A stretch of DNA of 64,000 bases from Malurus cyaneus samueli (Eukaryota; Chordata; Aves; Passeriformes; Maluridae): positions 23,698,225 through 23,762,224 of the forward strand of contig CM019220.1 in NCBI GenBank assembly GCA_009741485.1, written 5' to 3'. Of the stretch, positions 26,773 through 39,549 are shown piece after piece. Positions within the stretch are counted from its first letter, which is position 1; each line of letters begins with the position of its first letter. The notes under the pieces are model-generated. The model was not told the DNA's origin, ran no database searches, and saw only the letters and a program-made list of their open reading frames with translations. A program made the position numbers and the translations under genes.

Positions 26773-29659
26773 ATATCTCATGTAAAGCTTGGAAAGGGCT
26801 GTGGATTTTCAAGTGACATCTTTCCCAGGGAAATACTAAATATGTTCTTGTGCTTTTCCAGTGAAATATTTGTCAGTTTTATTTCACTGTGGTTGGAGCA
26901 TTTCAGAAAGGTCAAGGCATAAGATTTACACTCCAAATTGTGGTTTAGTTGATATGTTTTCCTGTCTTAGTCAATAACTGTATTATTAGCAGTCTTAAGC
27001 TGCTCATGAGGCTGTCAAAAATACATGTCAGTTGAGTAAAGTCATCATTCCTTCGTATGAAAATCCAGCTTCCCAATATCTTATTAATTAGGTGCCTTTG
27101 GAAATGTTTGAGCCAAGTCATGTCCTGCCCAGATGGATTCACACAGCTTAAAGTTGCCATGCTCTGCCTGAAAACAGAGAAAACCAAAATGCAGCAGAAG
27201 CTTTTGGGTGTATTTCTCCTGATGATCGTAATGCCACTGGCAGTGTTAATAATTTGTGTTCAAAGCCTGTATGAGGCTGTGTCCCCAAAATGCAGTGTGG
27301 GAGCAGAAAACTCTTAGCAAGATTTGAGTAGTGTGGGACCCAGGGCTGTTTCTTTTTAGCCAATAAAATGGTATTTTCTTCCTGTGAGGTGTTGGGGTGT
27401 GTTTTCTGTTGCCATAACCTATCATTTCTTTATGAATATCCAAAGTCAGCATCTTTTGAACAAACCAAATGGGGATTTTTAACACTTCGCTTTTATGTGT
27501 TAAATTAAGCTGCAAATTTCCCTTTTTCAGGAACTTTGTAATGGGATCTTGGCTAGTGGAAGGGCAGGAGCTGACCACAGATTGTGTAATTAATTACCCA
27601 TCAGCTTTGCTTTGTGCTGTTTGTGTTTTGCCCTCTCCCTCACAGTGGTTTGGGGAAGGGCTTTCCTGTCCCGCTTAAAGATATCTTACAAAGGACATGC
27701 TGGAGCCACAGAGGGATTTGGGATTGCTTTAGAGGGCATCCCATCGATAGCAGAATCCAGATTTAATACAAAAACCCCTAAATGAATATTTAATCCTCTT
27801 CTTTCTGGGGATAGATGTTTCATCCTCATTTCCAAACGTGGCCTTCCACTGTTCAAGTAACTGAAAATCTCTTTGCATCTGCAGCTGGATGCTTGCCAGG
27901 CGAGATGCACGGAGATAAATTTCATTTTGGCAATTGGAAAACGCTGAGCTGGAGCCAGGGGGAAATTTGGTGGTGGTTGTGAGTTAGCAACATGTGCTCC
28001 AATAATGGTTTGTTATTGTGGGGGTTTGATTGGATTTCTCATGCTGAGAGAAACAAGATCTGCTGAGTGCAAGAGGTTAAAATCAGCATGAATTGAAATT
28101 TTCCTGAATACAAGGAATGGGGGAGCCTGTGCTATGCCTGTCCTTAGCCTTGCCTGATGCTGGAGAAGACTTAACAAGCTTATCCAGTGGTGTTTAACTT
28201 AGCTGTGAAACATTCTGCTGCTAAGAATCCAGAGTGAGCGCTCTGAAACAGCTCAGTGCCTTAGATTTTAGAGTCATAAAAATTTATTCTGGTTTGTTGA
28301 CAGGAGGTGTTTGTGCTTGGTGTGACCCTCACCTAAGTTCTTTAGAGTTCATGAATGCTCCAAGTGCTTCACAGTGTGCTGTAGCCTTCAGAGTTGATAT
28401 TTCTGCTCTGTACATGGTTAAATCAGAGGCTGATTCAAAGTTTTTCCCAGTTGGATAAGCGTGCTGGGAAATTTCGTGGGCCGGAGCAGATTGGAAAGAC
28501 AGACTTCCTGGGTATCTCCTCTTGAGAAAAATTTCTTTCTGACTGAACATCTGGTCCCTGTCTTAAGATTAACCTTTAGCATTACATTTGCTGAGCAGTT
28601 AAATCATGAATACAAGCAGAACTGTGAACATAAATACTTAAAACAATAAAAGAACGAGGTTTTAATTTGCTGTAAAGTAGGAACATCCATATTCAATAAG
28701 ATTTGGAGCCCAAACAGCATGTTTTGGAAAAGACATGAGCTCTTGAAATGAGTAATGAGCACTTCATTAGGTGTCTCGAAGCACCTGCATAATAAAACCC
28801 TTCATTAATCAAAGTTTTTCATGCCCATGAATCAGCATTTTCAATACATGAGAAAGCCAGTTGTGAGCAGCACCTTTGTCACTGGTTTCTTGAGGCCTGT
28901 GTGAAGAACAAACCCTTTGTGTTAAACACCAAGTTAATTTTATAGGAATGACTCTGAGTTTCTTCCAGAAGTTGTCTTTGAGATCTTGCTCTGATTGGAC
29001 TAAGTGCTAGAAAATCCTAACCTCATCTGTATTTTTTTAATGAAAATATCTTGTGGCATCCCTACACAAAAATGGTGTACAGGGGGAATGACCTGGAAGT
29101 GCTGATGGATACATGAAGATGATTTTTACTGTACAATTATGATTGAACTGCGATTCACAATTTGTGTTTTACTTGGAAAACACTTGAAATTTGAGCTATT
29201 TAAGGGAAACTGTCGTAGGAACTTGTTGCAGAGATAAAATCTTGGCAATCCCTGAAGTGGGAGTTTTGGTGAGCCATACATCAGGCTTACTAATTTTGCT
29301 AATGGATAATTTCATCTTGCATGATACAAAAGCTGCGTTTTATGGAAGGATGAATCTTTTACAGGCCCCATTACCTGGTGTTCAAACAAGCCACTACATC
29401 ATGTGGGGGCGTTCAAATGCTTTCGCAGAAAATGCTGCAGCTGAGTAATTAAGCTTTTTTTACAGGCAAATAAAAAGTAGAAATTAGAAGAGGGAGGCTG
29501 CTTTGAAGCAGGAAGGGATGGATACCTGTGTTCCATTTTAAATCAACCCCAGGTGTTGCTGTCCCTGCCTCAGAGCTGCTGGTTGAACACTTGTGCTTTC
29601 TGTTGATACCTATATAGTATAAATCAAAGTTACAACATGATTATAAAACATTAATTAAA
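26773..29659. other. Non-coding DNA, nothing recognised
   Basis: About 2.9 kb of AT-rich sequence without supported features. Confidence 0.5.
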
Positions 29660-30005
29660 AAAAAATATACAATATAATAACTTTTCATATATTATCACTA
29701 TACAATATAATAACTTTTCATATATTATCACTATACGATATAATAGCTTCATATGTATCAATATATAATATAATAATTTCATATATTATCACTATATAAT
29801 ATAATAACTTTTCATATATTATCAATATGAATATCATAACTTTTCATGTTATCCATATACAATATAATAGGTTTTCATATATTATCACTATACAATATAA
29901 CTTTCATGTATTATCAATATACATATACATTATAAAATACATACTTCATAATATTCATATATATTTTCATATATTTATATATATTTCATATATTATCATA
30001 TAAAT
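29660..30005. repeat. AT-rich minisatellite, 33-bp unit, about 9 copies
   Basis: The unit approximates 'tatacaatataataactttt' followed by 'catatattatcac'. The first two copies (29,666 and 29,699) are nearly identical; later ones carry deletions and substitutions and fade into tatata sequence near 30,000. Confidence 0.93.
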
Positions 30006-30600
30006 AATAACCTTATATTATAAGCAACATGCAGCTATCAACTAAATACAACCATAATTATTCATACAGTGTACCAATTAAATATAGTTAAGACAATTAC
30101 TTAATACTTAAATGAAATCACAAAAAAAACTACAAAAGTAAACAGATGCTATATTAAAAAACAGTAATATGCATTAATGAAAACTTAACAAATACATAAG
30201 ACAATTAACTAAAAAATAAAAGAATAAAACCCTTAAAGACTAAAGAAACCCCATAAAACATCATAACTACACATACTCTAAAAATAAAATTTAAAAGTCC
30301 ACAAGTGATGATAAATGTAATCTCTCATTAGAGGGAGACACCCACAACCACCAAATTAAAAAAGACACAAGCACACTTACAAAACTATAATACCTTATAT
30401 TTCCGTACCCAAATATAATACTAAATGTAGGAGTAGTGACAATGTTAAACAATACTTACTGTGTAAATTAGTGACAATTTTAAGCGAAAGTAAGTGAATT
30501 AAGTAAAAAAATCTCCCTCACCTCCAACACTACAATAAACAAATACCTACTCTATAGACACCAGTCTATAGAGTCTTATTTCTAATCATCTTTCAAACAT
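30006..30600. other. A-rich, G-poor block of unknown origin ending in a perfect hairpin
   Basis: The plus strand is strongly A-rich and C exceeds G, unlike the flanks, with no open frame of note and no recognised repeat. An 11-base perfect inverted repeat, actctatagac-acca-gtctatagagt, lies at 30,549-30,574 near its right edge. Beyond about 30,600 ordinary sequence resumes. Confidence 0.6.
30549..30574. repeat. Perfect 11-bp inverted repeat with a 4-base loop
   Basis: Arms 30,549-30,559 and 30,564-30,574 are exact reverse complements separated by acca. A hairpin is possible, but its function is unknown. Confidence 0.95.
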
Positions 30601-32959
30601 CACTGTGTGGAAATGGAGAGAGATCAGTGCCTGTAGCGATGGGAAGGGAAAAAACTGGAAACTGGAAAGGTTTTGGGATAAAGTTTCCTCCAGGCAAAGC
30701 ACTCAGTGCTGTTTTACCAAAGGTGAGGACACAAAATTCTCCTTTTCTCATCACTTCTCTTGCTGGGAGGTACTGGGAACTCAAGGCAGGAGCCTTTCAC
30801 ATGGGGAGCACATTTGTGACCCCTGTTTCCACACTATGATAGCTGCTGTTTGATGTAAAGCCCCTTTAGTTCTGCTACCCGGCAGTTGTTTGTTTTTGCT
30901 TTTAAAATATTTAAAGAAGACGGTTCGGTGTCTTTAAAGAATGTTATTTTGGACGTGTTTCTTCTCTTCTGTAAGTGATATTCCGGTATAAAATATGATT
31001 TAGGCTTATTAATATATGGTTACTTAGTCATTGTTGCAATATCACTGGGGTTTTAATGAGATTTTTTTTTTCATGTAACATTAATATGTTATAGTTAGGG
31101 TTTTTTTTTGTTTTCTTAAGCTTGAACCTTCATCATACGTGTGCGCTTGTTACGAGGGGAAAACCTCTCCAACTGCTTTATTCTGTCACTTTGTTATAGC
31201 ACACAGAATGTTGTGAAAGAGGATAGATACCAGTTTGATTTACTTATAGAAATATTCACATTTTTGAGGTGTTTTCAACTTAATATAGCAAAACCATCTT
31301 TGAGCAGTTTTAAATCTTTACCTGTACAGGAAAATTCAGGTTGCGGAGACCCCGGGAAGTCATTTAGTCTAGCTTTCTGCACCAGGCAAGGTTTTTTTGG
31401 GGAAAAAAAAATCCCACAAATCCATCATTCAGTTCCTCTTGGTATTCTCACCCTCTTGTGATATTAATTGCAAAGACAAATTTATTTCACTTTCCTGACA
31501 TTAAGCACCTTGTGACTGGCGAGCAAACAGAGAAAGTACAAAGTGAGTAAAGAATTTGCACTGGAGGGCAGTTGTCAGCCATCTGTATCCTCACCCATTC
31601 CTTGTGGGCAGCAGGACATTGTTCAGGTGGGTTTCTTATTAAAACCTGAATTGTTTTAATTTGTAAAAAATCCCAGCTGCACTTGGAACTCTCCACCTGG
31701 CAGTTTTCTCCTTGATGTGTTTGTTTGGTGGGACAAAAATCGTGGTGTTTCTCCCCTGAGAACATTCCTCATGCTGTGAGCTTCCCAATTTCAGCGAAAT
31801 TACAAGGAAAATGGACAGGTCAGAATTATTTATGCTAATTGTTCAGCAAGCTGTGTGTTCTGGAATTCAGTATTTCTTCAGGTCTGTGCATTTTACTTCA
31901 CTAATAATTCCCCCAGTTCAGTGGATTTCAAATCACTTCATAGCTTGAATCAAGATGAGTTTTTCCCAGGTAAAACTTGCTTTTGAATACACCTCTGATA
32001 ACATTCGTTATGATATTTGGGTCTTAATTAAACATTATTCAAGAGCGTTCTGATTGTACAATTCATACCTTTATGAGTTTATTGAAATATCAAACACCTT
32101 TAAAGTGCCCAAATGTGAGAAACTGATAAATCTTCAAACGAATTTGGTCAATTCATCTATTTTTTCAGCGAAGTGAGGTATAATTCTGGGAACTTTAGCT
32201 GTGCAATAATAATTGGGAATCACAGTGCAAGCAATTGTGTGTGATTGAACATTTCTACAGAATTTTTAGAATCAAGAGGGTGTAAATCATCCAATTAAGA
32301 ATTTCCTTTCACACTCAATAGCTGTCAGTATTTCATTTCACATAAACCAAGAGCAAACTATTTGACTTGGCCATAAAAGCTGTAATAAAAGTTGAAGGAG
32401 CATGCTTGAAAATCCTTTCCTGATAAGAAGGGAAGGGAAAATAAAGCCATTCATTGTTTTTCAAGGTGGACAAGACTTGAATTTCTGAATGAATTTTTGA
32501 CACAGTGCATTCTCTCTGCTCAGGAAAGCAAACACATTATCTCTTCAGCTTTCATGTTATGACTAATCTTAATTTTAAAGCAGCCTTTTCATCTTCAGCT
32601 TCAAAACCTGGCTTCTCTTTATTTTTTCGTGTTTGCCGGGATCCTCAGCACTCTTTCACCAACTCATTCCAAACTGAGATCATTAATTCAGGAGACCTTA
32701 AGACAAAAACTTATTTTCTGCTAAGTAATCCAGGTCATTAGCAAATGCTGTGGCTTCCAGAGCAGCTTAAGTTTTCTGTAGTTCTTGGCTTTTGTAAGAA
32801 ATTTACTCAACGCCCTGCATCTGGGGCGTAAATGAAAAGACACCAGCATCATCTTGCAACAATTTATTTGAGCCAGGCTTCAAATATATATTGGGGGTAG
32901 TGGTTTGAGGTGCCAGAAATGGATAATCGTGGTCATTAACATGTTTTTCTGTTCATGGT
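30601..32959. other. AT-rich non-coding DNA, possibly containing conserved non-coding sequence
   Basis: No exon or repeat was recognised. The stretch 31,780-32,400 is repeat-free and rich in homeodomain-like TAAT/ATTA and octamer-like words, the texture often seen in conserved vertebrate enhancers. That reading is a guess from composition only. Confidence 0.35.
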
Positions 32960-32992
32960 GGAGTCATAGAATTGTGAAGGTTGGATCTTCTT
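32960..32992 (-). mobile_element. CR1 tail remnant
   Basis: 'gagtcatagaattgtgaaggttgga' is the reverse complement of a CR1 3' terminus. It is very short. Confidence 0.65.
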
Positions 32993-33084
32993 TGTATCTT
33001 CTGGGTGCTGGGGTGAAGAGAGAAAAGAGGTGCTTGAGGGTATTTTCATGTCCAACACGGTTACCCTGAGGGTTAATTATTGAT

Positions 33085-33190
33085 TCTCTGTGTCTTTCTG
33101 TGATTTTCTGTGATTTTCCCATGATTTTTCTTGATTTTTCATGATTTTTTTAATGATTTTTCATGATTTTTCATGTTTTTTTTCATTTTC
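33085..33190 (+). repeat. Tandem array of tgattttc/atgatttttc units
   Basis: Units of 10-11 bases, first 'ctgtgatttt' and then 'catgattttt', progress from a gattctgtg-like start. They probably expanded from the terminal gattctgtg microsatellite of a CR1 element whose body is no longer recognisable. Confidence 0.8.
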
Positions 33191-33712
33191 CATTTCCTGT
33201 GGAGGTACACAGTTTTGGAATGAAGCGGCTCCTTTCCTGAGAACATTTCAGTAACTAAAGGCATGTGGTAGCACATCTTAAAGAAATGAAAACCTTCAGA
33301 TACTGTCAAATTAATATCCCAGGGCTAAATTCTATGAGGTGATAATGCATTATGGTCAACACAGTTGAGAGAAAAACAGAAAAAAATGGCAAAAATTGGT
33401 TATTTCAGCTCGGTAATGGAGAAATACTGAATTTGCAAGAACAACCTCAGTTCACAGCATCCTCCTTTGCACTGCAAGATCTGAACTGTCAGATTATGAA
33501 GGCTGCAAGAAGGTTTTTTAGGGGGAAATAAGTAAGAATTTGAATGATTTGCTTGGAAAAGGAGCTGAGCAGGCAGTTACATTCCATCTGTTGCTGCGAG
33601 GAAGAACAGACTTGCTGGAGATATTTACTTCAGAGTGGCACAGCATTATGAAAATACAGGAAAAGCATAAACAAACCAATCTGTTGCATCAGGATATGGG
33701 AAACTTGGTATA
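33191..33712. other. Non-coding DNA, nothing recognised
   Basis: No feature seen. Confidence 0.5.
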
Positions 33713-33812
33713 AAATCCCAGAATGGTTTGGAAAAGGACCTTAAAGCTCATCCAGTTCCACCCCCTGCCGTGGGCAGGGACACTTCCACTATCCCAGGGT
33801 GCTCCAAGCTCT
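33713..33812 (-). mobile_element. CR1 LINE 3' fragment
   Basis: 'cccagaatggtttggaaaaggaccttaaagctcatccagttccaccccctgccgtgggcagggacacttccactatcccagggtgctccaagctctgg' is a clean reverse-complement CR1 end. Confidence 0.95.
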
Positions 33813-34898
33813 GGAATTTCCTCATCGTGGCTGTTGGAGAGCCCTGAGCAGCTCTGGCAGGGTGAAATTGTTCATCACTGTCAGCTGACTGAGAGAAACC
33901 TCCGTGGTGTTCAAGTATTTACAGCAAAATCAGCTCTTTAAAATCGTGAAGGTCTTTTGTGTGTTGTCAGTAAGAAGAATCCAGGATGAAATCAGTTACA
34001 AAGTAGGCTTTGCTATTTGGAAAGAATTAATCTTTAGCTACAACTTTATTTTTTTTTTTTCCTCTCTTCATTTGGTCTGGAATAAATGCAATACCTAGAG
34101 AAGAGTCATGTTGTGTCAGGTGTTAATGACAAAAAAATAGCTCCTGGCTTCCTAGTGAAATTACTTAATTCAGTTATTTTTCTCAGTGATTCCTTTATTT
34201 CTCCTTTTTTTTTGGAAGTGGTTTTGATCACGTGCCCGAGTTTTGAAGGGTGAAGTTGTTCAACATGGCTGAGAAGGATTTCGTAAGAGCCCTTTGATTG
34301 CTGGCCTGCTTGCAGCATGTGAAATTTTTGACAGCAGTCTCGATTGATTCTTCCATGTTCAATAATGTCTTCATTCCAATGGTATTTCCTGAGCAGCTGG
34401 CCTTGCTTAGCTTTGGAGCTAAAACAGCAAAAGCAAGGAAGTGAATTTTCCAGCCCCCTCTCCCCCCCCTTTTTTTGGCATGTTAGAAAATTATGTTAAT
34501 TTTTTTAATGTATGTTAATTTTTTTTATGTTAATCAAATGGCATGGAAACCATTGGAATATTGGGGGGAGGGCAGGAACAGAAGTGCAGGAAATGGCACA
34601 TTTTATAGTCCTGTGTATGGTGAAAGGGCTGGCTTCAGGAATTAGCTTGTCCTTTCAGAGCCAGGCTAATCAAAATTCATATAGAGCTGTGTTCCCTGCT
34701 GGTCTCTGAGTTAATGAGTGCTTCTGTTTCAGGCAGATCTTCTCGAGTGGGAAAGGATGAGGTTTCTGCATTAAAACTAATGGTAGGGCTTCAGATAACA
34801 TACAGATGGTCATTGAAATGCTGCCTGAAAGGAATAGGATGTAAAAAGTGGGGTGTGAGATGGTGAAGGAGAATTTCTGTGCTGTCTTAGTGCAAATC
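33813..34898. other. Non-coding DNA, nothing recognised
   Basis: T-runs occur at about 34,049-34,061 and 34,500-34,530. No supported gene. Confidence 0.5.
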
Positions 34899-35140
34899 TC
34901 TATAGCATGGACAAATGACATAATGGGCACATCGTATCTTAGACAAATCTGTGTATCATGGACAAATTACATAATAGACAAATCATATATGAGACAAATC
35001 TGTATATCATGGACACAAATCTGTATATCATGGACAAATGACATAATGGACAAATCATATCTTAGACAAATCTCTATGGAGAGATGGACACAAGTCTGTG
35101 TATCATAGACACAAATCTCTATATCATGGACACAAATCTT
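34899..35140 (+). repeat. Minisatellite of gacaaat-type units with a nested period
   Basis: Longer units of about 50 bases ('atggacaaatgacataatgg', then 'acaaatcatatcttagacaaatctgtgtatc') occur about three times, mixed with 21-base units ('atggacacaaatctgtatatc') occurring about four times. The short unit looks like the start and end of the long one fused by internal deletion. Confidence 0.93.
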
Positions 35141-35274
35141 AAAAGTTTCTGTTAAGGAATGTCTTTCATCGATGGAAAATGCTGTCCTTCAGGTTTTAAT
35201 CTGTTTAAGTGGAAACTTTGTTTATTGATTAGGGACAGGCTGAGCATAGAGAAATTTGGAATACAGAAGGAAAC

Positions 35275-35452
35275 CTCCCCTGGGAGGGTGGGGAGGATCC
35301 TTCCTGGATCCCTGGAAGTTTCCAAGGCCAGACTGGACATTGGGGCTTGGAGCACCCTGGGATGGTGGGGGATGTCCCTGCTCAGGGCAGGGATGGAATG
35401 AGATGAGCTTTGAAGTCCCTTCCACCCCAAACCACTCTGATTTTATGATTCT
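35275..35452 (+). mobile_element. CR1 LINE 3' fragment
   Basis: 'ggatccctggaagtttccaaggccagactggac', 'cttggagcaccctgggatggtgg', 'gtccctgctcagggcagggatggaatgagatgagc' and 'cttccaccccaaaccactctgattttatgattct' are all present, including the tail microsatellite. Confidence 0.96.
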
Positions 35453-36278
35453 AACTGTGTTGAGAGCCCTGCAGTGCTGCTGTTTAGCAGCATTTCCCAG
35501 CTGATCCACCCCGGTGCTTTGGATCTCTGCCTCCTGCCACTGTTTGACATTCCTGTAAATCTGGAGGGATCAGCCCAGCCCCTCAGCTTCCCTGGCTGTT
35601 CTCACCCATTGCATCTTGCCTGTTTGCTGGTAGATCCTAACAGCTCTAATCCTTCTCTGGGTGCATTTCTTTGGGATAATTCCTGGCCTGATGGGAACCT
35701 CTCTTCCCTTTTTCCACATGGTGGTGCTTCCATTGCCAAGGAGGGTGTGCAGCTGTATTTTCTGTGCAGGAATCAAACCCATTTGGGTTTTCTGTTTGCC
35801 TGGTTCATTTTATCATCCTGTTCCTGTCCTTCAGTGCCCCTTGGGTCAGCACGTAGCTCGCAGAAAAGTGCCTTACCCAAACCCACTGTCTTTGTGTTTG
35901 TTAAAAATTTGTTAAAACCTTCTGGGCTTCTTAGCTTCATGGCTTCAAAACCCTGCTACTCAAGCTGATTCCACATCCCATTATTCCTGCACTTGATTTG
36001 TAAAGACAGAAGCTTTTCAGAAAAGTTTGGGTGATGGTTGAAAGCTTTTGCAGACATCACAGTTTGTTCGGTGGCGGAAGGGCATGGAGCAGGCTTTTAA
36101 AGCGAGATTGTGTAACACAGGGGTGGCTGCTTGAGTGCAGGAGCTGGGGGCAGCTCCATCTGCTCTGCCCTCCATCCCAAGGCGGGCTTGCATAATCCCA
36201 AACAAAGCCAGATGACCTCGATGTGTACCCACAAAATACCCTGCAGGTGGTAAATGCGGCTGGAGAGACACACAGGAG
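35453..36278. other. Non-coding DNA, open frame without motif
   Basis: A plus-strand frame at 35,474-35,968 is 164 codons long but starts at a non-ATG codon inside CR1-adjacent sequence and has no recognised domain. Confidence 0.45.
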
Positions 36279-36490
36279 TGTTGTGGGTTGGGTTTGGGTT
36301 GGAAGGGGCCTGAAATGCCACGGGCAGGGACAGTTTCCACCGTCCCAGAGTGCTCTGAGCCCTGTCCAGCCTGCCCTGTGCCAGGGCCTCCCACCCTCCC
36401 AGGGAACAATTCCTTCCCCCCTTGTTCTGTCCACTACAAGCCCTTGTGAATGTCCTTCCCCGGCCTCGTTTTTAGCCCCTTTAGGTGCTG
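36279..36490 (-). mobile_element. CR1 LINE 3' fragment
   Basis: 'gtgggttgggtttgggttggaaggggcct', 'cacgggcagggacagtttccaccgtcccagagtgctctgagccctgtccagcctgccc' and 'tgccagggcctcccaccctcccagggaacaattcc' match reverse-complement CR1. Confidence 0.93.
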
Positions 36491-38521
36491 GCAGGTTGCC
36501 TTGAGTTCTTCCTGAAGCCTCCTTTTCTTATGTTTGAGTGAAAAGCAACACTCGGAAGTTTCTGAAGTTGTGAAAGGGAGTTGTAACTGCACCCCAAGCC
36601 TCTGTTCCCCGAGGTGGGTCCAGTTTGAGCCTTTGGAATGGCTGTTTCCAGAATGGAAAACCACTGAAGTGTTTTTAGTCCTTGTGCCACCTGCCTGTAG
36701 GTGAGAGCAGACTCTCCTCCCCATTGCACTCCTGTTCCTTGCTGCCTTCATTTGAATAAACCCAGAGTCAAATCTGTGACAGGTGTTGAGACATTTTACT
36801 CCCTGAGTAGTGGCAACAGTTTAATCAGGTTCCCAGAAGTGTCACAATGCTCAGTTAATTGATGGCTGTGGCACATCCCTGGTTTTATTCAAACTCTTGA
36901 TTTTACAAAAATCCATTTTCATGGCCCTTTACATCCTACCCAGGCTTTGTGCAAATATGAAAACTCACCTAGATCCTTGTTAATAACAAATTCACCTGCT
37001 CCCAGTATTTGTGAGCTGAAAGTTTAGCCCAAAATGCTTTCTTGAGTTCTCTTTGCCTCACTGCAAGTGATTTGAGGTGAAAAACACCCTGCCTGAAAAT
37101 GAGGAGCACTGGATAGCTGGCAGGCATCTGGAAATCTTCCTCCTTGTGAGGTACCAAAACACCACAAGTTATTAGCAAAAGGTGCAGCGCTGAGTTAGGA
37201 TTGATGCTGCCTATCAGAATATTTTACTGTGCACAAGAGAGGATTAAAGGAAATGTAGGATAGCCTGAATTAAAAAGCGTTTAGCTTCTCAAAAAAAGGA
37301 AAGCCATAATACCCAAAATGAGGTAAGGATTTCTGGAAACTCTTACTGAGACAAACGTGGCTTTGTATTAATGTATTATCTGTGAATAAATGAATTTATC
37401 TATAAATATTTAAAGTGAGATTCCAAAGTGACATAATGTACAGACTCAGAAGTAAAATCCAAGTTTTATATCTATAATTCAACAGCACAGCAAGCTTTAA
37501 TATCTTAAAGTGTTAATATGTAATTTCTATGATCTCTTTTATTTTTCCCATGTTTTATTTTATTTTTGCCTGTTCTGCTGCTTCAGCTAAGTTCTGTAGC
37601 AGCAGAAGGATGCAACTCTGTCAGATGATGTGGTGTAAAAAAAACTTCACTTAAAATGAGAAGATAAATCTCACAATTCTGGATGCCTCTTTGTTGAGTG
37701 AGGAGATAATTTAGGACTACCCTGGTTTATTCAATAGAAATCCAGCTGCCAATCAAGTGTGTTGTTTTCGTTTTAAGCTGATGGATGGGCACAATATATT
37801 CATTTTAACGGCTCCATCAGCTTGGGGGCAGAAATCAAAAGGATGATCTTAGTCATGCAGAAGAATTCAAGAGGTTTTATGCTCTTTCCCTTTAAAAAGG
37901 GGGTTTTGTTCTGTTCTTTTAGGTAAATTGCAGGGATCAAATCTGCCTGGACATCAGAAATGTTACAGAATTTGAAGATAATTTTAAAAACATAATACCT
38001 CATGGTTAAAGAAGAATCACAACTGATTAAATTTTATTTGTTTTTCTCATTTCACATAAAGATGAGTGATTGCTTCCCTCATCTTTAATGAATGAGTCTG
38101 TCAATGGTATTTCATTATTATATTTACATTATAGAATAATGCAGTCTTAGGAAGCAAGAGCCTTTTAGACTCTGAAGTACATAATTGATGTGAAAGGAAG
38201 TACCATAATCCATGCTTAGGAATGAAAATTAAAAGTATTGTCACTTCTGTCATCCCATGTGGGAGAATATCCCTGGCAGTGAGACACAGGGCTTTCCTGG
38301 AGAAGTAATGCCGGCCTTTGGGAGCTTGGAAGGGATGTTTGTGAGGCTGCACCCTTGGTTTGTAGGATTTGTGTTCAGGTGCTGAGCCCTTTGCCTGAGA
38401 ACAGCTGGGGCTTCCAGGATGTGCTGCTGAAGCACCCTTGCTCCCACACTGCCTTTTCTTGAAGTGGTGAAGCAGCTTCTTGGCATCCCCTGACCCCCCT
38501 TGGAGCAATCCCAAAAGGATG
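36491..38521. other. Non-coding DNA, nothing recognised
   Basis: About 2 kb with no supported feature. Confidence 0.5.
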
Positions 38522-38672
38522 GAATTCCCAGAGCAGCTGTGGCTGCCCCTGGATCCCTGGAAGTGTCCCAGGTCAGGCTGGACACTGGGGTTTGGAGCAG
38601 CCTGGGATGGTGGAAGGGGGATGATCTTTAAGGTCCATTCCAAACCATATTGATTGTGATATTGTGATAACC
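38522..38672 (+). mobile_element. CR1 LINE 3' fragment
   Basis: 'cccagagcagctgtggctgcccctggatccctggaagtgtcccaggtcaggctggac', 'ttggagcagcctgggatggtggaagg' and 'atctttaaggtccattcc' are followed by gtgatattgtgata repeats. The minus-strand open frame across it (38,101-38,769) is a by-product. Confidence 0.95.
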
Positions 38673-39549
38673 CATATTGTGATGATATTTCAGTGTTGGG
38701 GGCTTTCAATGGCTTTGCTCTACCCTCATGTTCCCTTGACCACAGACATGCAAAAAATTTTGCCTCCATCCTGTTGAGAGAAAGACAAACGACTGAGTTG
38801 CATTTTTACACACATCCCACTGGCCTTGTTCCTTTTCCTGTTCAGGATCCAGTGTTTTCAGGGCAGCACTGTGGTTTCCTTGTGCTCACAGGAAGATCAT
38901 TATTGATGGCAAATGCCGCCTGCTCGCTGGTAGCAAAGTTCTCTGCTTTGCTGAGATGTCTCCGTTCCTCTTGGAGTCAGGAATTGCCTGCAGTGAACTC
39001 AGGCCGGTTAATGGACAAGTGCAGAGTGACAGGAGAGCACAGATCAGTGCCTTAATGCAAACCCGGTGGCTCGAGAGAGTTTGGGCTCCATGTTGCTGGT
39101 CCCCTGCAGCACAATGTTGTTCTGGTCCAGATGCCTTGTCTTGTTTGCTGCTCGAATGCTGATGTGTGCTGACAAACAGCGGATGGAGCGCGGCCTCTCC
39201 AGGAGACAAAAGTGAAATCGCCTCCCAATTGCTCTGAGAATTGCTCAGGTGACCTAATTTTGCCTTCCACAATCAATTTGTCTAAGGAATCCCTGCTCAG
39301 AGTGATAGTGTGTGTCTAGAGTTTAACCTGCAGTCTGCAAAAATGGTAACATTTAGGCCTGCTTTTCTTACAGAAAAAAATCAAAAAGACAATGAGGACA
39401 GCAGAGAGTCCAATCAAACCCAAAGTGTGGGCATGAAAACAAGCAGCATCACAGGAATTGTGAAATCTGAAAGGTTGTGGCAACCTCTCCAGGCTGCCTC
39501 AGCATGGAAATGGTAATTCTGAGATGCTGCTGATGCATATGAGGCATTT
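38673..39549. other. Non-coding DNA, nothing recognised
   Basis: Open frames on both strands have no motif. Confidence 0.45.

Noticed and set aside
38101..38769. 222-codon minus-strand open frame
   Set aside because: It runs antisense through a CR1 3' fragment, including the 'SLTWDTSRDPGAATA'-type translation typical of CR1 tails in this window.
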